A stretch of 64,000 nt of DNA, taken from contig JAACJO010000007.1 in the NCBI GenBank assembly GCA_013368445.1, positions 2,046,001 to 2,110,000 of the forward strand. Reading direction: 5' to 3'. Positions 34,112 to 47,015 of the stretch are shown here, one piece after another. The first letter of the stretch is position 1. The number at the start of each line of letters is the position of its first letter. The position numbers and the translations under genes were made by a program. The notes under the pieces were generated by a model, which searched no databases, was not told the origin of the DNA, and saw only the letters and a program-made list of their open reading frames with translations. Source of the DNA: Leucocoprinus leucothites (Eukaryota; Basidiomycota; Agaricomycetes; Agaricales; Agaricaceae).

Positions 34112-37100
34112 TTACCCAAACTTCTCGCCTTTAGCCAATTGTCGAATGGGGATCCCATTTCCATCAGCGCCATCGAAGGGTACCTTGAGATGAAATAGCA
34201 AATGAATATTTTAAACATGATATGATCGTCTTCTGCACAACGCACCGTATTTCTACATTCCAACGCAACATTAGTTATTCAGAGTAGACCTGGAAATAAA
34301 TCATCTACTCACCCCCACCATTTACTCAGAGTATTTTCACCGATCTAGTTCGGGTGTTTTTAGTCTAGGTTTTAACTTCGCAAGAACATGTACTCACTCT
34401 GCCATTCTCAGGGTATTGGAGACTGTCGGAAAGTTGAGCACATGTCGGAATGCCACGATAAGCAATCAGGCGTACCAGAAGAAAATAACGACTATAGAAA
34501 TAGCAACGCCGGAATCCAGGGCAGCGGAGAGCACGTCTATCACACATGTTAAAATTTAGTTGAGTCACGGGTGGAGTGAACCCACAGTTATACTTAGTCC
34601 ACCAGGAGAAGTGGCGTCTAACATATCTTTGTCAGACACGCTAACATTCACGAATGAAAGGGATTCACCTTCGAACGACATATTGGAAAATAAACCCGAC
34701 AGCACTAGATAGATGACGGCCGGAGTTAGGCACTACCCAGTATGCATATGGAAAAGCGAGACCCACGCCCAAGGAACATAGTTGATAGCGGTGGCTGGAG
34801 GAATAAGACCAGTGCCGTTGAAGATAACAGGGCTATTTTAGGTTCATGCTCTCAACTGATCGAGTACAAACAGAAACTCCGCAGCAGCACTCACAAGCTA
34901 AATTAGGTGAGGTCAATGGAGGGCTAATTTTAAAGGGCCTATCGACTTACTTCACGTATTTCAAGAAACTGTTTGGGTACTTTTTGCTTAGGAGCCATGG
35001 GATCACAGGAGCCACTGCACCAACGAGGAAGAAGAATACAAGAGCTACGCGAGGTATTCATGGATTATCTCAAGCGTGTGATAAGTGGACACGTACGACT
35101 GTGTGTCAGGTGGTTAGCTAGATAACGGAAAACCCTAGAAGAGTAGACTTACTAGTATGTCTGTCCCTTAGAGAACTGAAGACCAGGTCCAATGACACCT
35201 ACACAGCCGATGAACAGCTGGGCGGCAAGTCGAGTTTGTGTAACGTACCCCACTGGGTCTTAATCAGTGTATGTTCGAAATGACCATGAGTAAAATACTC
35301 ACAATAATACTTGCAGTGCCGAAGACCTCGGTACTTGGACAAATGAACCTGAAATCCCAATCAGGTAAGAAGGTCTTGTAAAGGTAGGGCTATAAATTAC
35401 TTATCCGGCTGCTTGGGGTCACACATGTCCCTAGCGGCTTATCAGCGACATCGAACTGTAAAATCTACACGGAATCTCACCTGATGTTGGTGAACATCCA
35501 TGCCTGTACACCAAGCTGGACGGTGCCAGCAACGACAGCAGCAAATACCTGTGCTGTGAACATGGTACGAGGTGGAACTAGACATCCAATCAGTTGATGC
35601 TGAGTTTGAAGGAACGGAAGCTAACGAACTTTTCATGTAATGTCCGAGCTTAAAGTCGGAAGTAAACTGGAGAGCCTGAGCCATTGTCTATGCAAACGCG
35701 CTTGAGTTTTTGGACAATGAGTAATAAATGTGGAATCTCTCACGATGTATCCCCAGGTCTTGAACATCATCATGGCAATGGGACGCCCAGGGAGGGCGTA
35801 TCCAATAATGAGTTCAGTAATTACGCTAGAAGTTTCTTGGTCAAGATACAAATCAAATTGACGAGTTTGACACCAGCTTACTTCAATCCAACCTGCTGGT
35901 TGGTGATTGCTTGAATCATGCCGATAGGGATAACGTAGGAGAAAGCTGTAAACAGAGGGTATGAGAGCAATGCCTCAAGACATGTTCAAGACTGACAGAT
36001 AACCAAAGCAAGAATAAACGCCCAAACTGGCATTTGGGTTGGCCAAACTTCGATACTGATGATGCCTATAGCGAACATGGTTGCAAAAACGATGAGATAC
36101 CACCATTCGGGAACTAATGAATAGGAGTTGGTCAGCTTATCGGGACGAGAGAGAGAGAAAGGTCGTGGAAAACAATCATTACCTTGCGGATAACGGGACA
36201 TTAGGCGGGCATGAATATCAGCTTGTTCATGCAACGAACGACGAGCCTGAACCCATATTTGCTTCCTGAAGTAGAGGAATGCATGCATCAAAGTAGCTGT
36301 AATCGAGGCAAAGGAGAGGCTGTTTGATATGGTTGGAATTCAAGAATCCATACTAGGAGAATGGAGCGCACCCATAGGAAATGGCAAAGGTCGTACTGAG
36401 ATTAAGTAGACGTAAGTATGTGCCCCAAGGATCAAGTCACATATTGCCTACGAAATAAATAGCGGGCTATAGCTGTGGTATGCTTCGAGATCAATTGTTC
36501 CTTCAGGGGTAAGAATCTTCGTGACGTCGTACTCCCCGCCAGTATTGTCATAGGAGGTGCGAGACGAGATACTGCGAATATTCTTGTAAGTCCTCACCGC
36601 CCAAGCTCCAAAGGTAGAGTACTCACGGCATATATTCCCCATACCAAGTGTTGGTGAACTGTGAACAATATGAGCGCTCTTTCACTTCAAAGGGATACTA
36701 GGCGTACATGCAAAACCGGACATAAGAACCCTATCGAAAATCCTCAGTTGCACGAAGACGTAAACTAGATACAAAGTCGCTCACAGAAGAAGAATAGGAA
36801 GCCCGCGAAGATGTTCGCTTCGGCCCACCCTTTAATTGACCATGTGTTAGTATCACGACGCTCACATAAGATTTCCGTCAAGAGGCATACAAGGAGTGGC
36901 AAGAGGTGATCCAATATATCTGCGTGTATCAAAAATTCATGAATGATATGAAGCGGATCAAAGGCAGAATCATTCTTACGCTATTTGACTCCAATCGAAA
37001 GTGATGGTTGACATGCCCTATAGAGGCCCTCAGGTTCATAGAATGCTCAGACAAAGGTCATTGACGATCTCACCATTCCATGAACATAACTGGGTTTAGA

Positions 37101-38494
37101 GATATGAGTAAATGATGATCCAAGGTTGCAAAATAGAAACTTACCCGAAAAGCTGAGCGATGGCTATCGTTGTACAACATTAATTGGAGATAAATGCCCG
37201 AGATCTCGTATACTTACTGGTATTGTCCGGCCTGATCCAAGTAACCCAAGAGAAGTACGAGAGTGCCTGGACTGTGAAATACAAACACCATTCGAAGCCG
37301 CCATGAGAAGCCCGGAGATCGAAACTTACAAATATAACCCGGGAAAAAGTCTGCTCAAACGCTCGTGAGTATTTGGCAATGGAAGCCACTTTCTTATAGA
37401 TAGACGTACACCATACAAAAGAACCAATGAATCCATAGACGAAGAAACGCTCGCGGCTGATACCACCCCGAGTACCTATACCAGCGTATTGCTGCGAATG
37501 CAGGGTGTTAAATAATGCACAGTTAACCAGATTGGTCGGCCAGATCATGGACGGCGGCGAAACAAGGAATCGCTTGGCCACGCCACCGATGGAAAAGCCA
37601 ATCAGCTGAGTAGACATTACGAGAAACCATTGATCTGCAGGTGAGAACACCGGTGAGCGCCACGGCTATTCCTGGAAAGAGATGAGAAGCTCGAGATAAG
37701 CGCTCCCACGTACAGCTGAAGTTATAAATCTGGTTGTAGTACACTCGTTGGACAGCAATGATGTCCGTGGCATATGCAGATTGCCAGCCAACAGTCGCCT
37801 GATATCTGTGAGCGTCTTTTTCTCCCTGCTTATCTAGGTACACACCATAATCTAGCACCGTGTGAGCACCAAGAATATACACACTGGGAACGAGGAGCTT
37901 ACCGTGACCAAAACATGTTCCTTTACGGTGAAAGGTCCTGGATTAAGCTTCAAGCCAAAGATCGACCAGTTCGGCAGGAAGGCAGCGGCCGCCCGACCGA
38001 TAGGGAAAGACAGTAATTGAGCGACAATCCCCGTGATAGTGACCGACGGGTAACGGAAGAAGAAGAATTGGTTCAAGCCAGGAATAAGGATAGCCCATAT
38101 TACACCAATTACCCAGGATCTCAGTGTAGAGACGGGCATAGTGGGATCATCGGTGTTGGCCACGGCCGAGCGGACCTCGGGATAGGGACTCTCATCGTCG
38201 AAAGCGAGGTGCTCTTTGTCCAAGTTCGGGTCGTCGAATGCCGCACCCGTCACCTCCTTGAAAATAAATGTAAGCTGATAGCGAAACAAAATTGAACCTG
38301 AGTTTCATACAGCGATAAGACTCTCTGCGGTAACACATCACAATTGTCACTCTCGACTGTCCAGGAAAACCAGAGTGCCACTCACCGTTAACAGGCTCAA
38401 CAGGTACACCCTCCTCCAGCTTATCATCGTCCACAGAATTATGGCTAGAACGCTGTTCGCGTGCCATTGTATAGTGAGGGTTGTGCTCAGCCAT
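34112..38494 (-). CDS. Oligopeptide transporter, OPT family
   Basis: This is a long minus-strand gene of many short exons, with introns of roughly 50-100 nt. The ATG at 38494 gives MAEHNPHYTMAREQR and an acidic cytosolic N-terminus. Landmarks in order: STLRSWVIGVIWAILIPGLN with FFFFRYPSVTI, the NPGPFTVKEHVL motif, QSAYATDIIAVQRVYYNQ, SPPSMIWPTNLVNC, YAGIGTRGGISRERFF, TSYDNTGGEYDVTKILT, VITELIIGYALPGRPIAMMM, ALQFTSDFKLGHYMK, DMCDPKQPD, IFNGTGLIPPATAINYVPWA, RHFSWWTKYNYVLSAALDSG and the end PIRQLAKGEKFG. These define the fungal OPT peptide transporters: about 14-16 transmembrane helices, proton-coupled import of tetra/pentapeptides or metal-glutathione chelates. Terminal exons were resolved to the stop at 34112; middle exons only roughly. 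Confidence 0.93.
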
Positions 38495-39792
38495 AATGCC
38501 TGGTTCTGGGACTCGAGATGTCCTTAGAAGAATGAAAGATTCCAGACGATTGGGCTTATAACGGCAGTATAAGCGCCTGCGAATGAGACTCTATAAGTCT
38601 ATTAACCCCATGAACTTGCTTCCACATGTAAACGCCAGTAGGAGAAGTTGAGTTCACATCGTTAGACGTGGATTGTGACCACTGCGGGAATGCTAAGCCA
38701 CCAGGCGGCACAAGAAGAAGCACCATCTGGACCTTTCTATATCAGTACAATTCAGGTAACAAGTCCGTGAATTTACCGGCACTAATTGGTGGCTTTAAGG
38801 TATACAGTAGAACCCAGAATCGCAAGAACCACATGGGTTTGGAACTTGCACATGTCAAGCTGAGGAGAAGAAAGTCCCATGCTCGTCCAAAAATAACTTG
38901 GTAGACCGAAGAGGTGAGTGCATCTCCTTGTTCCTGCTAAAGGAGACCACTCCGAGACGTGGAGAATCTGACTGTTATCTCGGAGGATCTGGTGCTCTTC
39001 CGCTGGAGATATACATAGGAGTAGCGGTGGTTTGAAGCCACAATGAATCCTATAAATAGTGTTCCATAGATCCCTGTCTTTATCTCTGTGCATTGGAGTT
39101 ACATTGGCAGCCATTGAAGGAGTTTTTAGAAGCCATTCGAGCGACGGCGTCCGGCCCACTGGTAGTTGGTAGATCTAGCATGAGAAAGTTGAGACTTTGC
39201 TGAAAGAAGGAAGATACAAGCACTGTTGAACGTTTGTTGAACTCTGTGGATGATGTCGCCATTATGGGTGGAAATGGAGGTTGGGCGGGTGGGTCGAGAA
39301 TGGCAGAGGGCTCGAATTGATGGGAATCGAATATTGAACTTAATTGAAGTGTGATCAAGGTTTCTATATCTACCAATGAAAGGTAGCATGATAATGGCAT
39401 CCCGTAAGTTCTTGAGCTTGGCATCTATCCCTCTAGCGATTAGGGTGACACATTTGGAGACGACTGCCATATCCGGATGGTTCTGTTGGACATAGACGTA
39501 GTTTTGGCATGTGCTGTAAGATGTGCCAGACGACACGTGCCGCGAGGATTTAGTAGGAGCCTTGAGCGTGTTGCATCACTATACTGCTAGTACACTGCAC
39601 CAATAGGTAATCTTGGTGTATCGTTTATTTCTATTTCAAGTTGAAGTTGACTGTTGAAAGTCCTGTCCACGAAAGGAAGGTGTCGCCATGTATAGTAAAG
39701 GGGCCAAAACGTGATGTGAACGTGGGAAGGTTTATACCAAGGCTGCCCAGACTGTGTTTTGTGAACTTCTCTGCGATACTTCCCAGTTAGCC
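38495..39792. other. Intergenic, possible small minus-strand gene not resolved
   Basis: Between divergent OPT and GT25 genes. Minus-strand frames at 39126-39536 and 39080-39424 show some coding character (MAVVSKCVTLIARGIDAKL; TEFNKRSTVLVSSFFQQSLN), with a plausible donor between them. No complete structure or family can be given, so I list it only as a possibility. Confidence 0.35.
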
Positions 39793-41123
39793 ATGCGTTA
39801 CGATTCCTTATTCTCTACCACCGCTCGTACTCGTATAAGACTCATCGCGACACCTAGGCGATACCTCTTGCTCGCGGCTGCACTTTTGTCCACGGGGCTC
39901 CTCTTCTGGCTAGCCAGGTCTCCGGATCAATACCCTGGGCTCTCACGGCCGTCCAACGATTCGCAAATGCGGCTCTCGTCTAATAATGATTCTCCTCCGA
40001 CCAGCGCAGCCCTTGGCGTGGCTAGAAAATTATATATGCTCACGCTCCCTGCAAGGAATGATCGGAGAATCCGAATGGAAAGGTTGCGCAAAGCTCTGGG
40101 TTTACAATGGACTTACGTCGACGGACTGCAGAGCACAAATGAGCTCACTCAAAAAATATGGGAATGGGTGTTGCGGGTACGCAATGAAGAACCAGTCACA
40201 CTCAGTGACGATGACCCGTCGTATGGCCACCCTCCACCTGGTAGAGTAAGGTTCTCTTGGCCAGATCGAATCGATCAACTGGCGCTTTCCTCCACCCCGA
40301 TTGACTTTTGGAGCGATACCGTCTGGTCTACCCCCGCTACGGTTTTTAATCCCACACCTTATCGCCCAACCGGATGTGCCATGGATAACTACCGTATCTT
40401 AGACTTTAGTGCTGAACTTCCCGAACACCTAATTCTCACTCGTGCCCGGATCGCATGCTGGTATTCACATTTATCTGTGATCCACAGCATTGCCAACAAC
40501 AGGGAGAAGGATCTTGACAGTGCCTATGTAATTCTAGAAGATGACATAGATATGGAGAAAGACGCCGCTGAACGATTGAAGATCATATGGACCTCACTCC
40601 CACGAGATTGGGACATGGTATTCTTAGGTATGTCAGCCGACGTTACACTCCATCGTACCCCTCGGTTGTTCACATGTGCTTGTTCATGTCTGTTCTTGCA
40701 CAAGGTCACTGTTGGGCTGACGAGAAGAAAAATCCGCCTCTGCCAATAATGTCCTTAGACTCCGCGTCTTCCGGGTTTTATGAAGGACCAACCTCATTTC
40801 ACTCGAATGCCTCTCACAGGATTAATCGCCTTCATCCGTCAAACCAACCTAAATGCACCCATGCCTACGCTGTCTCTAAAAGGGGTGCACGCAGGCTTTT
40901 GATATACCTCCGATACCCCCCATTTGCATACTCGCGTGCCATTGACCAGGCAATTTCTAGGCTCATCGAGATTGGGAAAATCACTAGTTACACAGTTGTG
41001 CCTAGCTTGGTGATTCAGACGAAAGAAGACCACAGCGATATTTCTCCCGGGACTGGGGGCGGCTGGCCCGAACGTTTGGCAGATGGTGTTCTTACTGGGA
41101 AACCTCTACGAGATTCAGAGTAA
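39793..41123 (+). CDS. Glycosyltransferase family 25-like type II membrane protein
   Basis: Two exons (39793-40627 and 40705-41123) give 417 aa. The ATG at 39793 is followed by a basic stretch and one transmembrane anchor (YLLLAAALLSTGLLFWLA), the Golgi type II layout. The catalytic part starts KLYMLTLPARNDRRIRMERL, typical of the GT25 (LPS-type galactosyltransferase) fold. It continues with ARIACWYSHLSVIHSIANNR, an acidic metal/nucleotide motif AYVILEDDIDM, and DWDMVFLG at the intron. The second exon has THAYAVSKRGARRLLIYL and the acceptor-side DQAI segment. It should transfer a sugar, probably galactose-like, from a nucleotide sugar in the secretory pathway; acceptor unknown. Confidence 0.88.
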
Positions 41124-41418
41124 CGTTCTGAGCGGGAATTTGAACGAGTTAATTGCCTTGGCTGTCTTCTTCAGTGATACCTTGTTTGTCTTATTTTGTT
41201 TTTGTCTTCTATTATCATCACACCATGTGTGAACGTTCAGGTGTCCCTCTCGATGGCTCGGATCTCATACACAACTTGCTAGGTGAGGGCAAAGTCCGTG
41301 TGATCTCCGCCCTGATCCTGGGTTGTCGAAGTTTTGCTTCCAGGGGTAGCATCCTAGTCAACTTTCCTGGCATTCCGGTACACTCAATTCCTGGTGCTTG
41401 GTGACAAGACTCGCCAAT

Positions 41419-41712
41419 ATGACGATTGAAGAGGTATTATGTGGTCCTTTTGCTCAAAGCAGTGGACGACGAGCGAATATCTAATATCAGTCAATGTATT
41501 TTTAGCTGACCATCCGTATTGAGCGTGGATGGAAAAATCCACTCACGCTTGATGCCGAGATACAAATTCATGAAGATACGCTTTTCGAGAATCTTACCAG
41601 TAGGTGCGATTGAACCTCAATAACATGATCAAAACATCGTATATCAGTATTCAGCTCTGTGCCTATACAAGAACACAGTAGTAACAAGAAAAAATTGTTT
41701 ATGTTGACATGA
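41419..41712 (+). CDS. Short unknown ORF, probably 3' exons of a small gene
   Basis: Three segments (41419-41433, 41506-41599 and 41648-41712) join across GT-AG introns to 57 codons: a start MTIEELTIRIERGWKNPLTL, then an acidic helix-like part and a Lys-rich end. The junctions are well formed, but the first exon has only five codons. The true 5' end may lie upstream (41150-41400), where I could not find a consistent join. No family recognised. Confidence 0.28.
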
Positions 41713-41998
41713 GCGCGGTGATCCGCCGGACGAGAGTCAACCTACGATTCAATGCCAGGTTTCAAAAATCCTGCCTACATTCACGCTTCTTAGAGCCTAT
41801 AGGGCACTATCCTCACACCTTCACGCTTCGCCACTCCTGGGACCTGCAGAAACAAAGGTGTGCTCACTTTTTGGGGGTAGGCTCAAAACCGTGCCTAGCT
41901 TGCACGCTCGTACCCTGCTCGGCCCCATGTTAAATTCTAAGTGTTCATCTAACTTCCAAACGTTTATCAGAGTACATCAGGATTGCAGGTACATGGCA

Positions 41999-42997
41999 CT
42001 AATTATCGTGCCCGGCCACGATATCTCTCATAATACGGCTCAATCGTCTAGGCCTTGGCCTTTCGGGTCGATCGATACCTGCTCGCTCTTCTAATCCCAG
42101 CCCTGTTGCTTCACGGCGATCGTTCACCAAGTTCTTCGCGATCCTGCTAGTCCTCCGAGGAATGTGTTCAATAGACCTCCTCTGTGCGACAGGAGTGCTG
42201 CTGCGCCCTTGAAGAACGGAATAATTTGTATCGTCTCGGCGGTGGGGTCCTTTTTTAGGTGCTCCTGGAGAACCCTGACCGAGTTTCATCCCAACATCAT
42301 CTTTGGGGTTGACAAAGTCCCAAGTTCCTTTCGTTCTTCCTACGCTAGGGTCCGAAAGCTGCTTGAAAGCGGACTCCGAGAGATCAATATTGAAGGGCTG
42401 CGGGCAATCGTCGCAACGATCCAAGATGGTGACGTCCACGTGTTTACCGTTAACTGTGAGATTGCGGAGAAGACATCAATAGAGGGATCGAAAGGCGACG
42501 AGTGTCTTACCCGTAACCCGGACCTTCTTTCCGCATAAAGGGTTTCTAGTGAAGTGCGAATGTTCAGGTACCTTCATTATCACTATATGTTAGACCGTAC
42601 TCACTTGTTGGAGTTTCCAGCAACCGCTCCTCTAAGGTTTATGTAAGTTTTACGACGCGGGATGCAAGAGATAAAAACCTACGGATATCTATCAAAATAT
42701 TCCTTAGCCAAAGCAGCAATTTTCATGCTCTTGTCAAGTTTGACACCACAAGCACCAATACCGGTTTTAGACATGACCTTCACTGATATTTCGTTAGTGA
42801 AAGGGTTACCATGAAAGTATCAAATTGAATCACTAGGATCATAGAAGGTGACTGAACGAATTTGAATATCAATTCTTATTATTCCCGGGGGTAGTTCAAG
42901 TGAACTTACCATCTCCCGACTTTGGTACGGCTTTAGCCAGCCATGCAATTCCCAGGATGACGGCGCATCTGAGTATCTTTGAAGGTGCTCCTGGCAT
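41999..42997 (-). CDS. Expansin-like / RlpA-like double-psi-barrel secreted protein
   Basis: Six exons (42910-42997, 42834-42851, 42683-42782, 42605-42631, 42511-42545 and 41999-42453) close to 240 aa. A signal peptide (MPGAPSKILRCAVILGIAWL) leads to TFYDP. Then TGIGACGVKLDKSMKIAALA, NPLCGKKVRVTG and VTILDRCDDCPQPFNIDLSE follow, with the Cys pairs and Asp-bearing motif of the DPBB fold shared by expansin-like and RlpA-like proteins. The last 85 residues form a basic Arg/Pro-rich tail unusual for the family. The protein should be secreted and act on or bind the cell wall without hydrolysis. Exon 2 has only 18 nt. An alternative reading of intron 42783-42833 carries an in-frame TGA, confirming the intron. 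Confidence 0.88.
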
Positions 42998-43735
42998 TGT
43001 TATTCGACCTCGTATGTGAAGTATGTAGGAGAACTTTATGTGTACCAGCGACCAGCGACTAGCAAGGCGAGGGGAGTAAAACCGTCCGGCGGTTTAGGCA
43101 AGGGAAGGGAGAGACCTGCTGAGGAACTGGCAGGGACAAATCCAGTCGCCATTTATACCATCCAAGGTCCCAAGGCAACAATTTCTTGAATTTCTCCCTG
43201 GGGTCTCGTTATTTGTGGATAGAGACCACTGGATGGATTCTTGATGGTAGTTCTGATTCTCTTGGCATGGTGGAGGGAGAATAGCCCATGAGAGTTTCGT
43301 CGAAAAGCACCTCTCTGCCCGGTTGAGTATGTAGCATGGCTTAGACAATATGCACAGCCCATCGTAGGTAGGGTAGGTAAGAGACGGAAAGGCCTAGGGT
43401 TTCAAAGTCGTTAGCGTTTGAAGCAGCTCCGAGTCTAGTCTCAGGTTTCGGGTGCGGATTGTTGCCATTTCTCCCGTTCGCCGAGAGAGAGGAGGTAGGC
43501 AACCAGACTTTTATGCTGAGCCAAGCTTAGATGGCAATCGCAAACCAAGAGGCGAGGAACAACAGGAGACACTTTCCCTTCATTTGAGTATAAAGCACTT
43601 AGAAACCGACTCCTTTCCTGCATATGATGCCATCAATTGATGAGCTGAGGTAATGGGCTCATTAGACAGGAGGGAGCTGGCGCTTATTCTCAACCATCAC
43701 GCGTTTTATGCCCTTCATCTTCGTCATCAACAACC
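42998..43735. other. Divergent promoter region of expansin-like and CSN7 genes
   Basis: The expansin-like gene (minus) and CSN7 (plus) point away from each other. Short frames in both directions lack motifs. Nothing else was recognised. Confidence 0.5.
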
Positions 43736-44827
43736 ATGGACTTAGGATCTAATTTCGCGACAAAGCTAGAACCATTCCTTCTTATCGCCAAGTCAGTCAA
43801 GGGCGCTGCTGCCGCAAAGCTCATCCAAGATGCCACCGCGGCACCCGGTGTCTTTGTCTTCTCAGAGCTGTTAGAGTTACCGAATATCCAAGAGGTTCGT
43901 GTGCGTCCTCCTTTGTTCGAGCTCAGGGGTGACCATCTTTCTCTAGCTTGGAAAGAATGAGCAATCTGTGAAGCATCTATCACTACTGCAGCTTTTCTCC
44001 TACAAGACATATCAGGATTACTTGCGTGAGTATGAGGTCACTCTATCACCCCGTACATTCCTCATCTCAGTAGAGCACAAGGATACTCTCCCACCCCTAA
44101 ACGAGGCACAGATAACGAAGCTTAAGCATCTCTCGCTGGTAACGCTGGCAGCGGACCGAAGAGTACGGATTTAATTTGGGCACCCTTATCTCGCATTGTT
44201 ACTCATGATACGACTTCCTTTGGACAGATTCTCCCATACAGCGAGCTGTTTAAATTGCTCGATATGCCCAACGTTAGAGAGCTTGAGGATCTGATCATTG
44301 ATGCCATTTATCTCGATATCCTACGAGGGAAACTCGACCAAAAAGAGGGTCAGCTCGAGGTTGAGTATACCATGGGTCGGGACCTTGAGCCAGGCAAGTT
44401 GGAGAGTATCTTGTCTGCGCTAAAAAATTGGTTAGTTTCATGCTTCAGGCTGTGATTGGTTTTTTATTTCATTGTCAGGTCCTCGACAACGGCATCAGTC
44501 TTAGCCACGCTCGATGAAAAAATTAATGACATAGCAAAGGAGGCGAGTTACAACAAATCGCGACATGCTGAGTATGAAAACCAGCTCCAAGCAAATCTAA
44601 AGGACATCTTGGATCGAAAAGAGAAGCAGAACATGGTAAACAGACGTACTGCCCTAGGCGATAGAGATAATGTGCCCATGGACATTGATGAACCCCCGCT
44701 GGAACTTGCCAAAGGGAAGAACCGCAAGTACGTCGCTCTTTGTTTTCCTCTCAGACGATGCTGATTAGATACTCAAAGAGCACCCCAAGAAGTCAATCCG
44801 AAAATCAGGAAGAGGAACAAGTTCTGA
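43736..44827 (+). CDS. CSN7: COP9 signalosome subunit 7 (PCI domain)
   Basis: Six exons (43736-43894, 43947-44025, 44071-44162, 44228-44430, 44479-44727 and 44779-44827) give 276 aa, the usual CSN7 size. The N-terminal helices read [34 protein letters not shown] and [14 protein letters not shown]. The PCI winged helix follows ([20 protein letters not shown], then [20 protein letters not shown]). A coiled-coil tail runs into a basic end (IRKRNKF). CSN7 is a scaffold of the COP9 signalosome, which removes NEDD8 from cullins. The last intron (44728-44778) was chosen because it gives the basic CSN7-like tail; an earlier acceptor would give a longer odd tail. Identity is strong. Confidence 0.92.
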
Positions 44828-45687
44828 TTAACTGCTTCTCGCCATCTATCTCCTTACCCACCTCCACAATCACCGCTGTATCATACTGCTACCTTCCTCG
44901 CACTGTACATATAATTCCCAATATCATCCACCTTCACGACCATCCACCGAGTGACCAATGCAGCGGTTTATTTCAGACTTGACAATACTGATGGACACAT
45001 CCACAATCCGCAGACCTTCAATCTTTATTTATTCACTGCTGACCGGGACCCCTATCCTGTGGATATTGAATTGATACTGACTGAAGAATGTACGTCAATG
45101 GATCCAAAGCGTATTCCGGGCGGTTTAGGCTCTGATGCGCTTTAGAGTTACAGGTTACCAGAAACTAGGAACAAGTATTCAAACTCAAGGATAAGTAGAG
45201 GGCGCTGTGCTTGCCGGTGGGTCTTGATTAGTGTGTTTGAAATACGACATGATGACTCCGATATTGTCGAACGTCCTATGACGGCAGATAGATCGGGAAA
45301 ACGTGTGAGCGCCGCGGCAGGTGTTTCTAAGACAAGTTGTCTTCCATTCAAGGCTAGAGCTCGAGCATTCTCCCATTGTCTTCAGTCTGGTTTTATCCGG
45401 TATCGACCCCGTGAAGGAAGCATGGTAGTCCGCTCTTATATACGCAAAATATGTCGGCATCGGAGGTGCCTGATCACGTCTATGACATGTTGATTGATGG
45501 GTATTCGTGACGCGACAGGACTTGGGCGATACGGGCTTACAGCATGGATGCTATGCAAATTATTATAAGATGCGAGCAGAAGCCAGAAGCAAGTGATACT
45601 CCTATCGCCTCCTTTCTTCTGCTCTCAACGTTACCTTCTGGCTCTATAGAACGGTGTGCCTTCATCTCGAGGCTCACGATTAACAAG
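44828..45687. other. Intergenic, no supported gene
   Basis: This is downstream of CSN7 and upstream of the Ser-rich gene. Frames at 44951-45145 and 45224-45493 lack starts and motifs. The Ser-rich frame stays open upstream to 45544, so its true start could lie inside this stretch. Confidence 0.45.
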
Positions 45688-47015
45688 ATGAATACCAAAA
45701 TTTCCACAAAACGCTCACCTCATTCTCGTCCCAAGATTGCTTCGTCTACATCGCCCGCCCAAGCGTCTTTAACACCTTCATATTCCCTCACTGTGTCCAG
45801 CTCTCAACTACCCTCCCCCTTGGTGCCACCGTCTCATCCGGGCACCTCGACCCCTCTACTCGGCTACACATCCCCTATCCGCACGATCTCGCCTCAAATA
45901 TCCAACTTAGGGCGCCCATCGCGAGAAACTGTGAAGGCGATTGCACCGCACATGCTTGGCGAACGAGGAGCGCAGAAGAGATCGTCCTCTAGATCCAAAC
46001 AGTCCTTTTCAATGCCATCGAAGGCCCATCATCAACTTCCACTTAATGACCGAAACGAACGTTCGATTCACAAGTCACATCACCAGCTACCAGAGCCTGG
46101 ATCTGTCTCTAACTCGGGTGGGAAGAGAAAATTGAAGCCCTCGCCTCTCAGAGTCACAGTTGTTTGCGAGAATGATTCTGGTTCAGAATTGTTACGTGAG
46201 TCAACTTCTCTTTCACAGTTCAAAATTGTTATCGTAGAGCTTCTTGTACCTGATTAGAAGTCCTCGGGTTCTCTACTCAGTTCATGCATTTTTGAAACCC
46301 AAATTGACGTGGATAATGTCTCCATGATAGGAACTGATAATGACTTTCATTCAGCGGGGCTATCATCACCTGCAACTTCTGGAAATGAGCAGGCCGTACG
46401 GCCCCTCACCGACTCCGACTGTCCTCAAGTATCATTACAAGCACGGACCCAGCCGCATTTTGACATGGATCCTCGGCCATCACCAACAATATCGCTCCTC
46501 TCACACACTCGAGAATCCAGCGATAGCAGTACAACCAGTGCAAGTTCAGAAGAAACCACGTCATGCGCGAGCTCGTTAACATCAGGGGATGAGGATAACA
46601 CGAAGGCCAACACGCCCTCGCCGAGGCGGCCCCGTAGCCTCCGTTGGGAATCCTCAAATATTCTGATGTGAGTCCATCCTGCCCATATGAACGTGTCTAA
46701 GAGGATATACTAATTGCCACTGATACCTGCCTATCACTATGTAATGCTCGGACATTGTTCCCCGCCTGTTCCACTCTCTGGCCTTAACCTTCTTCCATTC
46801 TTCTTCGCTTATTTAACGGACATTCAGGAGTATTGTAATCAAGCTCAAGTGAGTGTTTGATTTCTTTTTTCGATTTTTGACATTCAGTTTTGCGGGCAAT
46901 ATATATTGCCCCTCGTGATCTTATTGATTCTATCATCCCCTGGGAGCATCGGAACGAAAGCTAACCGTTGATTGACAGACCTGTTATCAATAATCGCCCA
47001 ACGGCTCGGCCATAA
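45688..47015 (+). CDS. Unknown Ser-rich, probably disordered protein
   Basis: No family recognised. The first exon begins at ATG 45688 (MNTKISTKRSPHSRPKIASS) and is rich in Ser/Pro/Thr, with repeated HHQLP. It ends near 46195 at SGSELL. A second coding block (up to 46670) reads SAGLSSPATSGNEQAVRPLT and SSDSSTTSASSEETTS, then RPRSLRWESSN. Two further small exons are well defined: 46828-46848 (after a 158-nt intron) and 46979-47015, ending KPVINNRPTARP. The first intron's acceptor is ambiguous (46277 or 46329 are candidates), so the exact length is open. Composition suggests a regulatory or scaffold protein. Confidence 0.5.
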
